Origin: Lewinellaceae bacterium SD302
GTDB lineage: Bacteria; Bacteroidota; Bacteroidia; Chitinophagales; Saprospiraceae
Assembly: GCA_002591745.1 (NCBI GenBank)
Contig: PDLQ01000015.1
Span: 1 to 64,000, forward strand
DNA: 64,000 nucleotides
Direction: 5' to 3'
The notes beneath the pieces were generated by a model. That model worked only from the letters and a program-made list of their open reading frames with translations. It was not told where the DNA came from and did not search any database. The position numbers and the translations under genes were made by a program. Every line of letters starts with the position of its first letter. The stretch's first letter is position 1. This document shows, one piece after another, positions 9,572-18,910 of this stretch.

Positions 9572-9588
9572 GGCCAGCGACCTCCCGG
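9572..9588. repeat. 17-bp repeat shared with 3823-3839
   Basis: GGCCAGCGACCTCCCGG, the exact reverse complement of 3823-3839, in the 225-base gap upstream of dacB. Confidence 0.6.
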
Positions 9589-9711
9589 TCGCTCTATGGA
9601 GTACGCCGCTCTCCGAGCAATTAAAAAGCTAAGGGCAGCGGTTTCCAGCGGTAAATCGTGTTGTAGCCGCTTGGAGAGCGACGTGATCAAACGTGACCAA
9701 GTGGTAGCCAA

Positions 9712-9749
9712 CAAAAAAAGCTTCCCAACACTCGGTTGAGAAGCCTTTT
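9712..9749 (-). terminator. Rho-independent terminator of the S1 protease gene
   Basis: On the minus strand a GGCTTCTCAA / TTGGGAAGC stem with a short loop is followed by seven T residues. It begins about 20 bases after the protease stop codon. Confidence 0.75.
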
Positions 9750-9771
9750 AAACCGGTAATCAGTCAGCCTG

Positions 9772-12700
9772 CTAGTTCGGTAAGATCACCAAACGTTCCA
9801 CACTACGCTCACCACCATTACGAAGGTCGAGCAAATAAGTGCCGGCCGGTAATCCGCTTATATCTAGGGCTTTTCGACCACCGGCAGCCAGTTGCTGAGT
9901 GCTGATGACCCGCCCGCTGACGCTCATGATATTCACGTCCAGTTCGCCGCTCCAGTTGCCACGCATATCCAGGAAGACTGCACTGCTGGCCGGGTTGGGG
10001 AAGATCGATAACTCACGCCCCCCGGAGAAATCGTGGGTGGCGTTGGGATCGACCGTGAAATTGAAAGGAGAACTGGTGGCGTTACCACATTCATTGTTGG
10101 CCACTACGCGCCAGTAAAGCAGTCCTTCCAGCCCCAGATTATTGACCGTCAGACTGGTTCCGCCGGTATTTTCTTCGTAGTCAATGGAACTGAAATTTTC
10201 CTGGGTACTGACCTGGAGAGAGTAGTCATCCACGTTGTCTGCACTGTTCCAACTGAACTGGATGTTCTCATCGGATACTGTACTGCCATTTGAAGGACTC
10301 ACCTGCCCGGCAATACCGGGTACGGGAAGAATGGTCAGAGGGACTACCTGGGTCTGGCTTTCTCCTTCTTCCGTAGTGATGGTCACGATCATATCGTAGC
10401 TGCCGCTGGCCAGGGTCAGGAAGTTGTCTATTGTCAGGTCCAGGGTATTATTGGCGAAGGTTGACTCGAAGTCGAGACTTTGCCCACCCGCAGAGACGGC
10501 AACGGTAAAGTTGTTGCCGAAGCCTTCGCCGAGCAGCATGCTGACCTCTCCGTCATCATTAGAGCAACTCTCGATGGGGTCACTCAGCAGCTGAACACTC
10601 AAATCGCTGCCTGAACCATCGTCACCACAAAATTCGAGGCTCCAGGAAATCAGATTGCCATCGTCATTGGAAGCCTGGTCTTGTACGAACAAGCGCCACA
10701 AACCATTTTGCTCTTCACCGTTAAAAATGGTAAAGGGGCTTTCCGATTGGAAAGAACCCGTCAGGTTGTTGTTGCAGGTTGCCTGGAGGTCCGCGGCGGT
10801 ATTGGTTGCCCCGTCGTTGAAGTTCAGGTCAAAGTTTTCGGCATTGCAACCGCCACCACCAATTCGGTCCATGATCACCGCCACGCTACCGCCGGGGCTG
10901 ACCAGCCGGATGAACAGATCGCCAACCCACTCGTGGTCAATTTCCACGTTGAGTTCCATAAAACTGATGGCACCGGAAGAGGTGATTAAGTTATTGGAGA
11001 TCAGCGGGGGGCCGTTATCGGGAATGTTGCCACCAACGTCGTTACTCTCCTGAGCTGGGCCACAGACGATGTTGGCCGTAGTAAAGGAGTATACGTCAGA
11101 CCATTCACCCGTACCACAACTGTTTGTCGCACGTACGCGCCAGAAGTATTCAGTGTCCGCTTCCAGAAGCTCACCGTAGGCGAATTCCGTATTCGAAGTA
11201 TTACCACTGGCCAGCAGGTTGGTCAGGGTAGCATTGGTGCCGAATTCATAGTCGTAATTGGCCGCATTTACATCCGCCCAATCAAGTTCGATGATAATGG
11301 AGGCTCCCGAAGAGTTGTTCGCCGGACTAATAGCCAGCGGTGCGCTGGGAACGGTTCCCTGGATATCGAGCATCAATTCGGTGGATCCGGCATCATTTCC
11401 GTCGGTCGCATCAACGTCGAAAGTAGAGGTTCCGCTAAAGCCGTCGGCGTAGGTGATCGTCAGCGTTACGTTGGTATTTGGGTCAGCGGGATTTTGGGAG
11501 AAATTAGCCGTCAGTTCTGCCGGTAAATTAGGGATGGAAAGGGTGACGGGGCCGTTGAAGCCACCACCGACCAATAAGTCATAGGTAACATCCTCACCGG
11601 AGCAAACCGCTTGGGCTACGACATCGGGCGTTACGGAAATTTCACAGGCCAGTTGCTCGCGGCCATCGATGAACAGCAGATCGGTGCCGTCGGGGTCCAG
11701 CCAATCCCTGAGGCGACTATTGGGGGAACCGCCACCTTCCCAACTGACGTGGAAATAGCCGTAGGAGTCAAACGAGTTGTTACCGCAAGCAGCACCGCCG
11801 CCGTGCAGCTGACCGCGAACACGCTTGTTCTTATCGTAAACCGGAGAGCCGGAAGAGCCACCCTCAGTGGTGCCAATGTCCCAGTCCGGGATGGTGATGT
11901 GGGTGCCGTTGGTTGATGGAGTCGTGCTGATGCCATTAACCCGGTAAGTCTGCTGGAAGGTAAAAGAGATCCGCTTTTCGTCGGTAGACGGATGGTGGAT
12001 CGCAATGACCGTGTCGCCGGGAGCGGCTGCCTCCCGTGACCAACCGGCGAAAAAGGCATCGGCGTTGGGGTTCACCGGGTCATCCAGTTCCACGATTGTC
12101 ATATCGCTGGCCGGGTTACTGGCACGCCAAATGGCTCCGGTATTAAATACATTGAGCTGGCCGTTGCCATTCTGTCCACTGGGGCCGGAATTGGGCTGAC
12201 GGCAGAAGCTGTTTTCGAAATTCCAGTAAGTGACCAGTGAAGATGCATTACCGGAATTAATACCACAGTGGTTGGCGGTCATGAAATAAGGGGTACAATC
12301 CTGCCTGGCGTTGTTGACCAGGAAACCGGTGCAAAAAGTGCCACCACCGGTACCGATTACCGCTACGGAACGGATAATGTCGCGGTACTGATCCACGATG
12401 CCCCAGCCGTCGGCGGCGGAGCAGACCACATCGAGGTTACAGGAGCCGGAGGAAGCAGAATTGGCGCCAAAGCCAAGAAAATCGTGGTTGACACTGGTAA
12501 GGCGTAGGCGCAGATTGGCTTTTTCGCTGGTCGGTACCTGAGCTTCGATCACCAGATCATCGCCTTCGATCACCTGGGTCCAGAGCTGATTGTGGACCTC
12601 ATTGTCGGCCGGGGTGAAAGGACCGTAAATTTGCTTGGACTTGCTGCTGCCGGGATAAAGGAACAGCTCACCACCCTGGGGCATCCAGTACTCGGTGAAA

Positions 12701-13002
12701 CCCAGGTTGATGGAAATCGCGTTCTTACTGATGACCCGTAGCCGCCAGACGGATTTACCGCCGGGGTAGTCGGTCCAGGCACCGCCGGTAGCGGGCGAAA
12801 CATCTACGGACAGGGGAATCGCGTAGTGGGGGGCACGGCCCGGTGCGCGGGCGGCCAACTCAGCGGCCAGCAAAGCAGCGTTGTCTTGGGCGGGTAATTG
12901 AAGAACTGGAATCTTGTCGAGTTCGCCCGATCCCGGAAGCTGGGCGAAGAGCCCGCCGGCGAACAGGCAGCACAATAGCATTAACAGATAGTGACGTTGC
13001 AT
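9772..13002 (-). CDS. Secreted trypsin-like serine protease with P domain and T9SS sorting domain
   Basis: A large exported protease of 1076 residues. The start at ATG 13002 gives a signal peptide (YLLMLLCCLFAGGLFAQ). The lysyl-endopeptidase-like S1 domain shows His245 (TANHC), Asp300 (ASDMTIVEL) and Ser384 (GGSSGSP). Then come Ig/fibronectin-like repeats (SWNSADNVDDYSLQVS style), a proprotein-convertase P domain (about 640-800, with ISNNL, DHEWVGDLFIRLVSP, NGLWRLFVQD) and a C-terminal T9SS type A sorting domain (LSIFPNPASSAVFLDM to VILPN). It probably acts at the cell surface or outside in protein degradation. It is followed by its own terminator and looks monocistronic. Confidence 0.9.
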   Translation of the reverse strand: MQRHYLLMLLCCLFAGGLFAQLPGSGELDKIPVLQLPAQDNAALLAAELAARAPGRAPHYAIPLSVDVSPATGGAWTDYPGGKSVWRLRVISKNAISINLGFTEYWMPQGGELFLYPGSSKSKQIYGPFTPADNEVHNQLWTQVIEGDDLVIEAQVPTSEKANLRLRLTSVNHDFLGFGANSASSGSCNLDVVCSAADGWGIVDQYRDIIRSVAVIGTGGGTFCTGFLVNNARQDCTPYFMTANHCGINSGNASSLVTYWNFENSFCRQPNSGPSGQNGNGQLNVFNTGAIWRASNPASDMTIVELDDPVNPNADAFFAGWSREAAAPGDTVIAIHHPSTDEKRISFTFQQTYRVNGISTTPSTNGTHITIPDWDIGTTEGGSSGSPVYDKNKRVRGQLHGGGAACGNNSFDSYGYFHVSWEGGGSPNSRLRDWLDPDGTDLLFIDGREQLACEISVTPDVVAQAVCSGEDVTYDLLVGGGFNGPVTLSIPNLPAELTANFSQNPADPNTNVTLTITYADGFSGTSTFDVDATDGNDAGSTELMLDIQGTVPSAPLAISPANNSSGASIIIELDWADVNAANYDYEFGTNATLTNLLASGNTSNTEFAYGELLEADTEYFWRVRATNSCGTGEWSDVYSFTTANIVCGPAQESNDVGGNIPDNGPPLISNNLITSSGAISFMELNVEIDHEWVGDLFIRLVSPGGSVAVIMDRIGGGGCNAENFDLNFNDGATNTAADLQATCNNNLTGSFQSESPFTIFNGEEQNGLWRLFVQDQASNDDGNLISWSLEFCGDDGSGSDLSVQLLSDPIESCSNDDGEVSMLLGEGFGNNFTVAVSAGGQSLDFESTFANNTLDLTIDNFLTLASGSYDMIVTITTEEGESQTQVVPLTILPVPGIAGQVSPSNGSTVSDENIQFSWNSADNVDDYSLQVSTQENFSSIDYEENTGGTSLTVNNLGLEGLLYWRVVANNECGNATSSPFNFTVDPNATHDFSGGRELSIFPNPASSAVFLDMRGNWSGELDVNIMSVSGRVISTQQLAAGGRKALDISGLPAGTYLLDLRNGGERSVERLVILPN

Positions 13003-13358
13003 ATCTCTAGTTGTTGGTTTGAAAAACAGTAATGTCAAAAAGTAGGAAGTAAGAAAAATTCCGAGCGAACGGTCGACCGCGAAGCTTTGCGGTCAGCTTA
13101 AAAAGAATTAGTAGGCGCTTCTATGGACTTTTGGTGTAATAACTATGGTGCCTGAAAAAGTAACGGCAGCAACAGGCTGAAATTGAGTTTTGCTGGTTCG
13201 TAGCGGCGAATATAATGACTTTTAGCTCGTACGCTGAAACGGATGCCTGTGGCCCGGTGTGTCGGCTGGGCGGATTTTGATGGCTTCAAAGTAGCAAAGT
13301 GTCTAAATGAAAACATGGTTATCCCTTCCGAACGGGGGGCTAGTCGAGCGGTCAAAAT
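13003..13358. other. Intergenic region, 356 bases, no gene
   Basis: No convincing reading frame. It holds one dispersed-element copy (13282-13302) and presumably the promoter of the protease gene. No other structure was recognised. Confidence 0.6.
13282..13302 (-). repeat. Dispersed TGCTACTTTG element, copy 5
   Basis: Core 13287-13296 (minus strand), exact, with the AAGCC right end. Intergenic. Confidence 0.8.
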
Positions 13359-14024
13359 CTAAAAATGATACTTCAAGGCAATCAACTGACTGATGAAGCC
13401 AACGACGTAACCGGCGTATATCTCCAGCGGCACGTGGGCCTTTAATCTTAACCGGGAACTGCCCACCAGACCGGCAATTATAATTACCAGCAGCAAGAGT
13501 AAGGAAGTGCTGACCCGGTAGGTACCCAGGCCACCCAACACAAACTTCAGCCCCTGCGAATCAAAGAAGAGCATGGTGGCCAGCACCATCGCTACCAAGC
13601 CCCCCATGCCGACGGCGTGAGCGCTGATCTTGGAGAAAACGTTGATGAAAAAGCTGACGGACAGTGCGATCACCATTCCCAGCGTAAAGGCGGTATAGGC
13701 CGTCGGTACGGTGCCTCTTCTCGCAAAATTGAGGTACATCCAGATATAGAGGATCAGCACGACCAGGTAAGGGCCGATCCGTTCCATCCGGTCTTCGAGT
13801 TGAAAGCTGTCGATCATTTCCAGCCCCCGCATTACTGCCACCGCCACCAGGGGCAATACCAGCGTACTGGCCAATACGCTCAGGAAGATCAACCCGACGT
13901 CTTCCCGCCCGAACAGAAAGGGGTTGACCAACACGAGGATAACCAACATATAAGATGGAATCAGTAAAGGATGAAACACGCCGCTGACCAGCCAGGCGAT
14001 ACGTTCAGAGAAGGTGGTTTGCAT
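13359..14024 (-). CDS. PAP2-superfamily-like integral membrane protein
   Basis: A 221-residue protein with about seven hydrophobic helices. The segment FSKISAHAVGMGG and the later SRLRLKAHVPLEIYAGY recall the motifs of PAP2-type membrane phosphatases (SxxH, and R..AHxPxxxxAG), as in a family found across Bacteroidota. The substrate is unknown and activity is unproven. The start was set at ATG 14024 (MQTTFSERIAWL) because the longer frame begins with GTG inside nadB. It begins 10 bases after the nadB stop, so translation with nadB is probably linked. Confidence 0.7.
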   Translation of the reverse strand: MQTTFSERIAWLVSGVFHPLLIPSYMLVILVLVNPFLFGREDVGLIFLSVLASTLVLPLVAVAVMRGLEMIDSFQLEDRMERIGPYLVVLILYIWMYLNFARRGTVPTAYTAFTLGMVIALSVSFFINVFSKISAHAVGMGGLVAMVLATMLFFDSQGLKFVLGGLGTYRVSTSLLLLLVIIIAGLVGSSRLRLKAHVPLEIYAGYVVGFISQLIALKYHF

Positions 14025-14034
14025 GGGGGAGGTT

Positions 14035-15639
14035 TTATAGGATCGAGTATTGCAAAAACTCACTTTTCTCCGGGTAATCCGTGGTGAAGTGCAGGCCGCG
14101 ACTCTCGTGACGGAGATTGGCCGATTTGGTGACGGTATGGCCGATGGTGATCAAATTGCGCAACTCACAAAGCTGAGGACTGACCAGGTTGTCGCGGTAA
14201 AGTGTTTCGGTTTCATCGTGCAACAGTTCCATCCGCTTCTGGGCGCGTTGCAGTCGGCGGTCATTACGCACGATGCCCACGTAGCTACTCATGACTTCCT
14301 TGAGTTCCTTGATGCTTTGGGTGATGAGTACGAGTTCTTCCGGATTGGTGGTGCCGGTGCGGTTCCAGTTGGGGATATTTTCTTCCAGCTGGCAATCATC
14401 GATGGTCGGTGCGATGGTGTGGGCAATGCGGTGGCCAAAGACCAGAGCTTCCAGCAGGCTGTTACTGGCCAGCCGATTAGCACCGTGGAGGCCGGTACAG
14501 GTACATTCTCCGACGGCATAGAGGCGATTGATACTACTGCGACCCTGTTCGTCAACCTTGATCCCGCCACACAGATAGTGACAGGCCGGGGTGACGGGAA
14601 TGAGGTCTTTCATCGGGTCGATACCGGAATTGAGGCATTCCTCGTAGATGGTTGGAAAGTGAGCAATGAATTTTTCTTTGTCTAGGTGGGTGCAGTCCAG
14701 ACACATGAATTCCACCCCGTTTACTTTCATCTCATTGTCGATGGCGCGGGCTACGATATCGCGGGGTGCCAGGCTACCGCGTTCATCGTATTCCTGCATG
14801 AATTCGCTGCCATCTGGTCTTTTCAGGATGCCGCCGAACCCCCTTACAGCCTCACTGACCAAAAAGGCCTGGGGTTCTAATCCCGCCCGGTAAAGACTGG
14901 TGGGGTGAAACTGGACAAACTCCATGTTCTCCAGATGTCCCTTAGCCCGGTATACCATGGCGATGCCGTCTCCGGTGGCAATGACGGGATTGGTGGTGGA
15001 ACGATAGATTTGACCCGCACCGCCGGTGGCAACTACGGTGTTTTTGGCCAGGATGGTCGATATCTCTCCGGTTTCCTTATTAAGCACGTAGGAGCCGTAA
15101 CATTCGATGTCCGGTGTCAGCTTGGTGACAATCTGCCCGCGATGGTGTTGGGTCAGCAGATCCAGTGCAAAATAATGCTCGTGAACGACCAGATTACTCA
15201 GGGTGGCGGCCTTGGCGCTGAGGGCACGCTGAATTTCCCAGCCGGTCAGGTCCTTGTAGTGCAGGATACGGTGCTCGCTGTGGCCGCCTTCCAGACCAAG
15301 GTCGTATTTTTTGAATTGGTTGAGGTCGAAACGGGTTCCCCATTCAATGATTTCTTCTACCCGTAGCGGACCTTCTTCCACGACGATGCGGACGATCTCT
15401 TCGTCGCAAAGTCCGTCGCCGGCAATCAACGTATCCTGGATATGTTTTTCGTAATTATCCGAGGCGTGATCCCAGACTGCCGCCACCCCTCCCTGAGCGT
15501 ACCGGGTGTTGGATTCCCGCTCGTAAGTCTTGGTCAATACATCAATCTGAAGGTCGGGCCGTAGCATGGCCAACTTGATTCCGGTACTAAGACCGCCGAT
15601 CCCGGAGCCGATGATGAGAACGTCGGTGGTGGAGGGCAT
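14035..15639 (-). CDS. nadB: L-aspartate oxidase
   Basis: FAD enzyme oxidising L-aspartate to iminoaspartate in de novo NAD synthesis. It has an N-terminal Rossmann motif GSGIGGLSTGIKLA, the NTRYAQGGVAAVW loop, the second FAD stretch VVATGGAGQIYRSTTNP, the EFVQFHPTSL active-site region, CGGIKVDEQGR and GANRLASNSLLEALVFG. The 534-residue length is normal. nadA and nadC are not in the window. It is followed closely by the PAP2-like gene. Confidence 0.96.
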   Translation of the reverse strand: MPSTTDVLIIGSGIGGLSTGIKLAMLRPDLQIDVLTKTYERESNTRYAQGGVAAVWDHASDNYEKHIQDTLIAGDGLCDEEIVRIVVEEGPLRVEEIIEWGTRFDLNQFKKYDLGLEGGHSEHRILHYKDLTGWEIQRALSAKAATLSNLVVHEHYFALDLLTQHHRGQIVTKLTPDIECYGSYVLNKETGEISTILAKNTVVATGGAGQIYRSTTNPVIATGDGIAMVYRAKGHLENMEFVQFHPTSLYRAGLEPQAFLVSEAVRGFGGILKRPDGSEFMQEYDERGSLAPRDIVARAIDNEMKVNGVEFMCLDCTHLDKEKFIAHFPTIYEECLNSGIDPMKDLIPVTPACHYLCGGIKVDEQGRSSINRLYAVGECTCTGLHGANRLASNSLLEALVFGHRIAHTIAPTIDDCQLEENIPNWNRTGTTNPEELVLITQSIKELKEVMSSYVGIVRNDRRLQRAQKRMELLHDETETLYRDNLVSPQLCELRNLITIGHTVTKSANLRHESRGLHFTTDYPEKSEFLQYSIL

Positions 15640-15781
15640 GATTGTGGGTTTGTTTAGGGAGCAAGATAAGTAATTAGAACGCCTTCGCCTTTAGAGCAAC
15701 TCTGGCCATCTAAAGCGCAGCGTCCTGAAGCGAGGCACGGTCATTCTAAAGGGCGAAGCCCGTTCTAAAGCCGGAGGCATC
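15640..15781. repeat. Intergenic GGGCGAAGCCC-type repeats
   Basis: Short self-complementary units (for example CTAAAGGGCGAAGCCCGTTCTAAAG near 15750, given here only in part as GGGCGAAGCCC) fill the gap between the ABC-F gene and nadB. Similar GGGCT/AGCCC and CTAAA or TTTAGA words recur at 50285-50400 and 56878-57000. Confidence 0.5.
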
Positions 15782-17656
15782 TTACCCCACCATCTCCATC
15801 CACTCCATCTCCTTCTCCTCGATCTGCTCATTGAGGTCATTCAGCTCACGGCCTAGTTTGGCGATCTCGTCGGGGGAGAGCTTTTCGGCATCGGCGAATT
15901 TGGCGCTTACACTGGCTTTTCGTTTTTCCAGCTTAGCAATCTGGCTTTCCAGTCGGTTGATGGCTTTGCGCTGGTCCTGGGAGATCTGGTTCTCGGTCTT
16001 CGCTTCCGGCACTGCTACTTTGCTAGCCACCTCCTCTTTTCCAGCCTCTCGTTTCTCTTCTAACTGACGCGCTTTAAGGTCAGTACGGTACTCGCTGAAA
16101 GTGCCGTTCCAGTCGCGGATGACACCATTTCCTTCGAAAACGAAGATGTGTTGGGCGAGCTTGTCCAGGAAAAAGCGATCGTGACTGACAATGAGTACAC
16201 AGCCGGGGAAATCGAGTAGAAATTCTTCGAGGACGTTGATCGTGACGATGTCGAGGTCGTTCGTCGGCTCATCAAGAATGAGGAAGTTGGGGTTCTTCAT
16301 CAAAATGGTGAGCAGATAGAGGCGGCGCTTTTCTCCCCCGCTGAGCTGACTGACGTAAACCTGCTGTTGCTTGCGGTTGAACAGGAATTTTTCGAGCAGG
16401 CTGGCTGCCGTCAGCTTCAGCCCTTTTTCCAGGGGAATATATTCGGCGATGGCCCGGATAACTTCGATGACGCGTTTGTCGCCATCCAGTTTCATCCCTT
16501 CCTGGTTGTAGTAGCCGAAGACCGTATTGTCGCCCACAACGACCTTGCCGGTGTCCGGTCGGATCTCCTTGGTGAGCATGCCCAGGAAGGTGGATTTGCC
16601 CACTCCATTGGGGCCGATGATACCCACTCGTTCACGCCGGCGGAATTTGTAGTCGAAATTTTCGACCAGGTTCAAGTCGCCGTAGCTTTTACTAATGTTG
16701 TGGCTTTCCAGAATTTTTTTGCCTAACCGCTGGCCTTTGATTTCGATGGTCAGCTCGTCCTGACTTTTATGGCTGCCGACTTTATCCTGCAACTGGTCCA
16801 CCTTGTCGAGTCGGCTCTTTGATTTAGTGGTACGGGCCGAAGGCATTCGTCTGGCCCAGGCTAGTTCCTTCTTGAGGCGTTTTTTGTCTTTCTCGTGCTC
16901 GGCTCCGGAAATCTCGTAGCGCAGGGCTTTTTTGTTGAGGTAATCGCTGTAATTGCCGGAGTACTTGTAAAGTTCGCCGCCGTCCAACTCGGTAATGGTG
17001 TCACAGACACGTTCCAGGAAATAGCGGTCGTGAGTGACCATCAGCAGGGTAAGCTTACTGTCCTGTAACCAATCTTCGAGCCATTCGATCATGTCGAGGT
17101 CGAGGTGGTTGGTCGGCTCATCCATAATGATCAGATCGGGAGCGTCGATGACCAGTTTGGCCAGCGCCACTCGCTTGCGTTGTCCACCGGATAGGGTAGC
17201 CACCTGCTGATTAATATCCTTGATGTTCAGTTTACTCAGCGTTTCCTTGATCTTGGCTTCGGTATCCCAGGCCTGGAGGCGGTCCATTTTGGTCAGGGCC
17301 TTTTGCAGCCGCTCGCCATTTTCGCCACCCAGGATCAGGGCTTCCTCGTACTCACGTACGGTGCGGATGATCTCGTTGTCACTGTCAAAGACCGCTTCCA
17401 GTACCGTTTGGTTATTACCAAAATCGGGTTCCTGGGGCAGGTAAGCCAAGCGGGCGTCGCGGTGGACGTAGCATTCCGATCCTACGCCTTCGGGATTGTC
17501 GATGCCGGCGGCTACGCGCAGCAGGGTAGATTTACCCGTACCGTTTTTGGCAACCAGGGCCATTTTCGCTCCCTTATTCACGGGCAGGTCTACGCCGTTG
17601 AACAGTACCTTTTCACCGTAGGACTTGGAAACGTTTTTAAGTTCTAAGTAGATCAT
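15782..17656 (-). CDS. ABC-F family ATPase, Uup-like
   Basis: Soluble tandem ABC ATPase of 624 residues. NBD1 has GTGKST and the signature LSGGQRKRVALAKL with IIMDEPTNHLD; NBD2 has GPNGVGKST, LSGGEKRRLYLL and LILDEPTNDLD. A charged linker (ELAWARRMPSARTTKSKSR) joins them, and a C-terminal Lys/Glu-rich coiled coil follows, as in Uup. ABC-F proteins act on ribosomes; Uup also affects transposon excision. The linker before the coiled coil (residues 543-550, VASKVAVP) is encoded by a dispersed-element copy. Confidence 0.92.
   Translation of the reverse strand: MIYLELKNVSKSYGEKVLFNGVDLPVNKGAKMALVAKNGTGKSTLLRVAAGIDNPEGVGSECYVHRDARLAYLPQEPDFGNNQTVLEAVFDSDNEIIRTVREYEEALILGGENGERLQKALTKMDRLQAWDTEAKIKETLSKLNIKDINQQVATLSGGQRKRVALAKLVIDAPDLIIMDEPTNHLDLDMIEWLEDWLQDSKLTLLMVTHDRYFLERVCDTITELDGGELYKYSGNYSDYLNKKALRYEISGAEHEKDKKRLKKELAWARRMPSARTTKSKSRLDKVDQLQDKVGSHKSQDELTIEIKGQRLGKKILESHNISKSYGDLNLVENFDYKFRRRERVGIIGPNGVGKSTFLGMLTKEIRPDTGKVVVGDNTVFGYYNQEGMKLDGDKRVIEVIRAIAEYIPLEKGLKLTAASLLEKFLFNRKQQQVYVSQLSGGEKRRLYLLTILMKNPNFLILDEPTNDLDIVTINVLEEFLLDFPGCVLIVSHDRFFLDKLAQHIFVFEGNGVIRDWNGTFSEYRTDLKARQLEEKREAGKEEVASKVAVPEAKTENQISQDQRKAINRLESQIAKLEKRKASVSAKFADAEKLSPDEIAKLGRELNDLNEQIEEKEMEWMEMVG
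16008..16028 (+). repeat. Dispersed TGCTACTTTG element, copy 6
   Basis: Core 16013-16022 exact, read from the other strand in the ABC-F gene as VASKVAV. Confidence 0.85.
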
Positions 17657-17884
17657 CGTGGCGAAGGTAATGCATATCCCGCCAATCTTGCCAGGGAGTA
17701 AATGCCGGCAAGGTTGGAAGGAACCTCTGGATGTTCATTAGGGGTAAGCCTGAATAAAAATTCGAGCTTCAACCGTTTTTTTGGCTAACAACTCCGAGGA
17801 GCCTGCGACGATCACTAATGGAAACCCTGACGCAAGGTTGTCGACCAGCATAGCCGAAGTTGCTAACTGTCCGGGAGGATTAGG
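17657..17884. other. Intergenic region with a 34-bp dispersed repeat
   Basis: No gene was seen. 17782-17815 is the reverse complement of 21235-21268 with two mismatches in 34 bases (shared part TCGTCGCAGGCTCCTCG). One end, TTGGCTAACAA, matches an end of the dispersed TGCTACTTTG element. Confidence 0.6.
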
Positions 17885-18427
17885 TCATCCTTCGAATGGC
17901 AGTGAACCGTCTTCTGGGCGCTCTCGCTCCACCGCGCTGGGCAATACACCCGTCATTTCCTGAAACTTTTTCGCGAAATAACTGAGGTTACTGAAGCCTA
18001 CCCGGTAAGCGATTTCCGATACGGAGCCCCGGCCCTTTTCCAACTGCCTGCGCGCTTCATTCAGGCGCATGTATAATACTAGCTTATTTGGAGTGTAGCC
18101 GGTGAGGGCCTTTAGTTTACGGGTAAGCTGACTACGACTGTAACCCACTGCCTGAGCGATATTGTCCACGCCCAGCAGCTCATCGCCGAGATGTTCGGTG
18201 ATCACGGCGGCTACCTTTTGTACGAACTGGTCTTCCGGCGAACGAGCGTCTACTTCGGGCAATAGTGTAAGGTCAAGGGATTGAAAATGCGCCCAAAGCT
18301 GTTCGCGCCGCGCCAGGAGGTTACGAATCCTGAGTTGCAGCTCATCGGCATCAAAAGGCTTGGTGAGGTAGTCGTCAGCTCCCTGCATAAGAAAGGAATC
18401 ACTCAGCGCTTGCCTCATCTGGCGCAA
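17885..18427 (-). pseudogene. Truncated response regulator with AraC-type DNA-binding domain
   Basis: The surviving frame encodes the last third of a receiver domain (GADDYLTKPFDADELQLRIRNLL, with the conserved lysine loop). A linker and an AraC-type helix-turn-helix pair follow (GVDNIAQAVGYSRSQLTRKLKALTGYTP and VSEIAYRVGFSNLSYFAKKFQEMTG). The phosphoacceptor Asp and the rest of the receiver are missing: a TGA lies directly upstream and no receiver sequence was found further out. The frame opens with TTG; the first ATG is at 18418. Bacteroidota fuse such output domains to two-component regulators or hybrid kinases. This is most likely a remnant, though a free DNA-binding domain could still be made. 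Confidence 0.7.
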
Positions 18428-18753
18428 TCATTAACGGAATTGGCGCACATGGCGGCTATTGCGCCTATCGTGGCAGCGAATACGGAGAAATGAACTATTG
18501 ATGTAGTGGTTACGAATATTGCAGGTTTTGTACGAACGTAGTCGCGCAACGGCCTACGGACTGACCGCCCTCTACCAAATATATACCTTTTTCTAATTTA
18601 ATTGCCTCCTGTTAGGCCAGGGAATTTCCGTGTTTTACATTGTGTACGCTTCTACCACGCTGTGAGCAGTATCAACAAGGAAGCGGCGAGCGACTATTTA
18701 CCTTCCAACCGATTGTTAAAAAACTACACGAACTATCACATTAGCTCCCCTTT

Positions 18754-18790
18754 CCGTCGATCATTCATTATGATGATCGGCGGATTTTTT
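18754..18790 (+). terminator. Orphan Rho-independent terminator
   Basis: CCGTCGATCAT / ATGATCGGCGG stem (one G-T pair, 8-base loop) followed by ATTTTTT on the plus strand. No plus-strand gene precedes it. Confidence 0.6.
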
Positions 18791-18801
18791 AAATTCACTC
18801 A

Positions 18802-18885
18802 AACGATTTCCGTGCTTTGATACAGACCAGGCTTGCCAGCAACGGGCAAAGTCAATGGTATTGCCTCTTATCCACGGAAATCGTT
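18802..18885. repeat. 13-bp perfect inverted repeat
   Basis: AACGATTTCCGTG (18802-18814) and CACGGAAATCGTT (18873-18885) flank a 58-base interval that holds a smaller TTGCC/GGCAA hairpin. It lies 25 bases beyond the DUF5606 stop codon, so it may shape the 3' end of that transcript. Confidence 0.6.
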
Positions 18886-18910
18886 AGACAAATACTCGGG
18901 GCAGCTGAAA

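Larger units (their letters stand above)
18428..18910. other. Decayed intergenic region, about 480 bases
   Basis: No gene was found. It lies upstream of the beheaded regulator and contains an orphan plus-strand terminator (18754-18790) and a 13-bp inverted repeat (18802-18885), which suggests that a gene was lost here. Confidence 0.5.

Noticed and set aside
13143-13355. 70-codon minus-strand frame between the PAP2-like and protease genes
   Set aside because: It contains a dispersed-element copy, has basic composition, no domain and no sign of coding constraint.
18281-18493. Plus-strand frame with APIVAANTEK, resembling a receiver-domain strand
   Set aside because: It is short, lies opposite the regulator fragment and has no further receiver motifs; probably coincidence.
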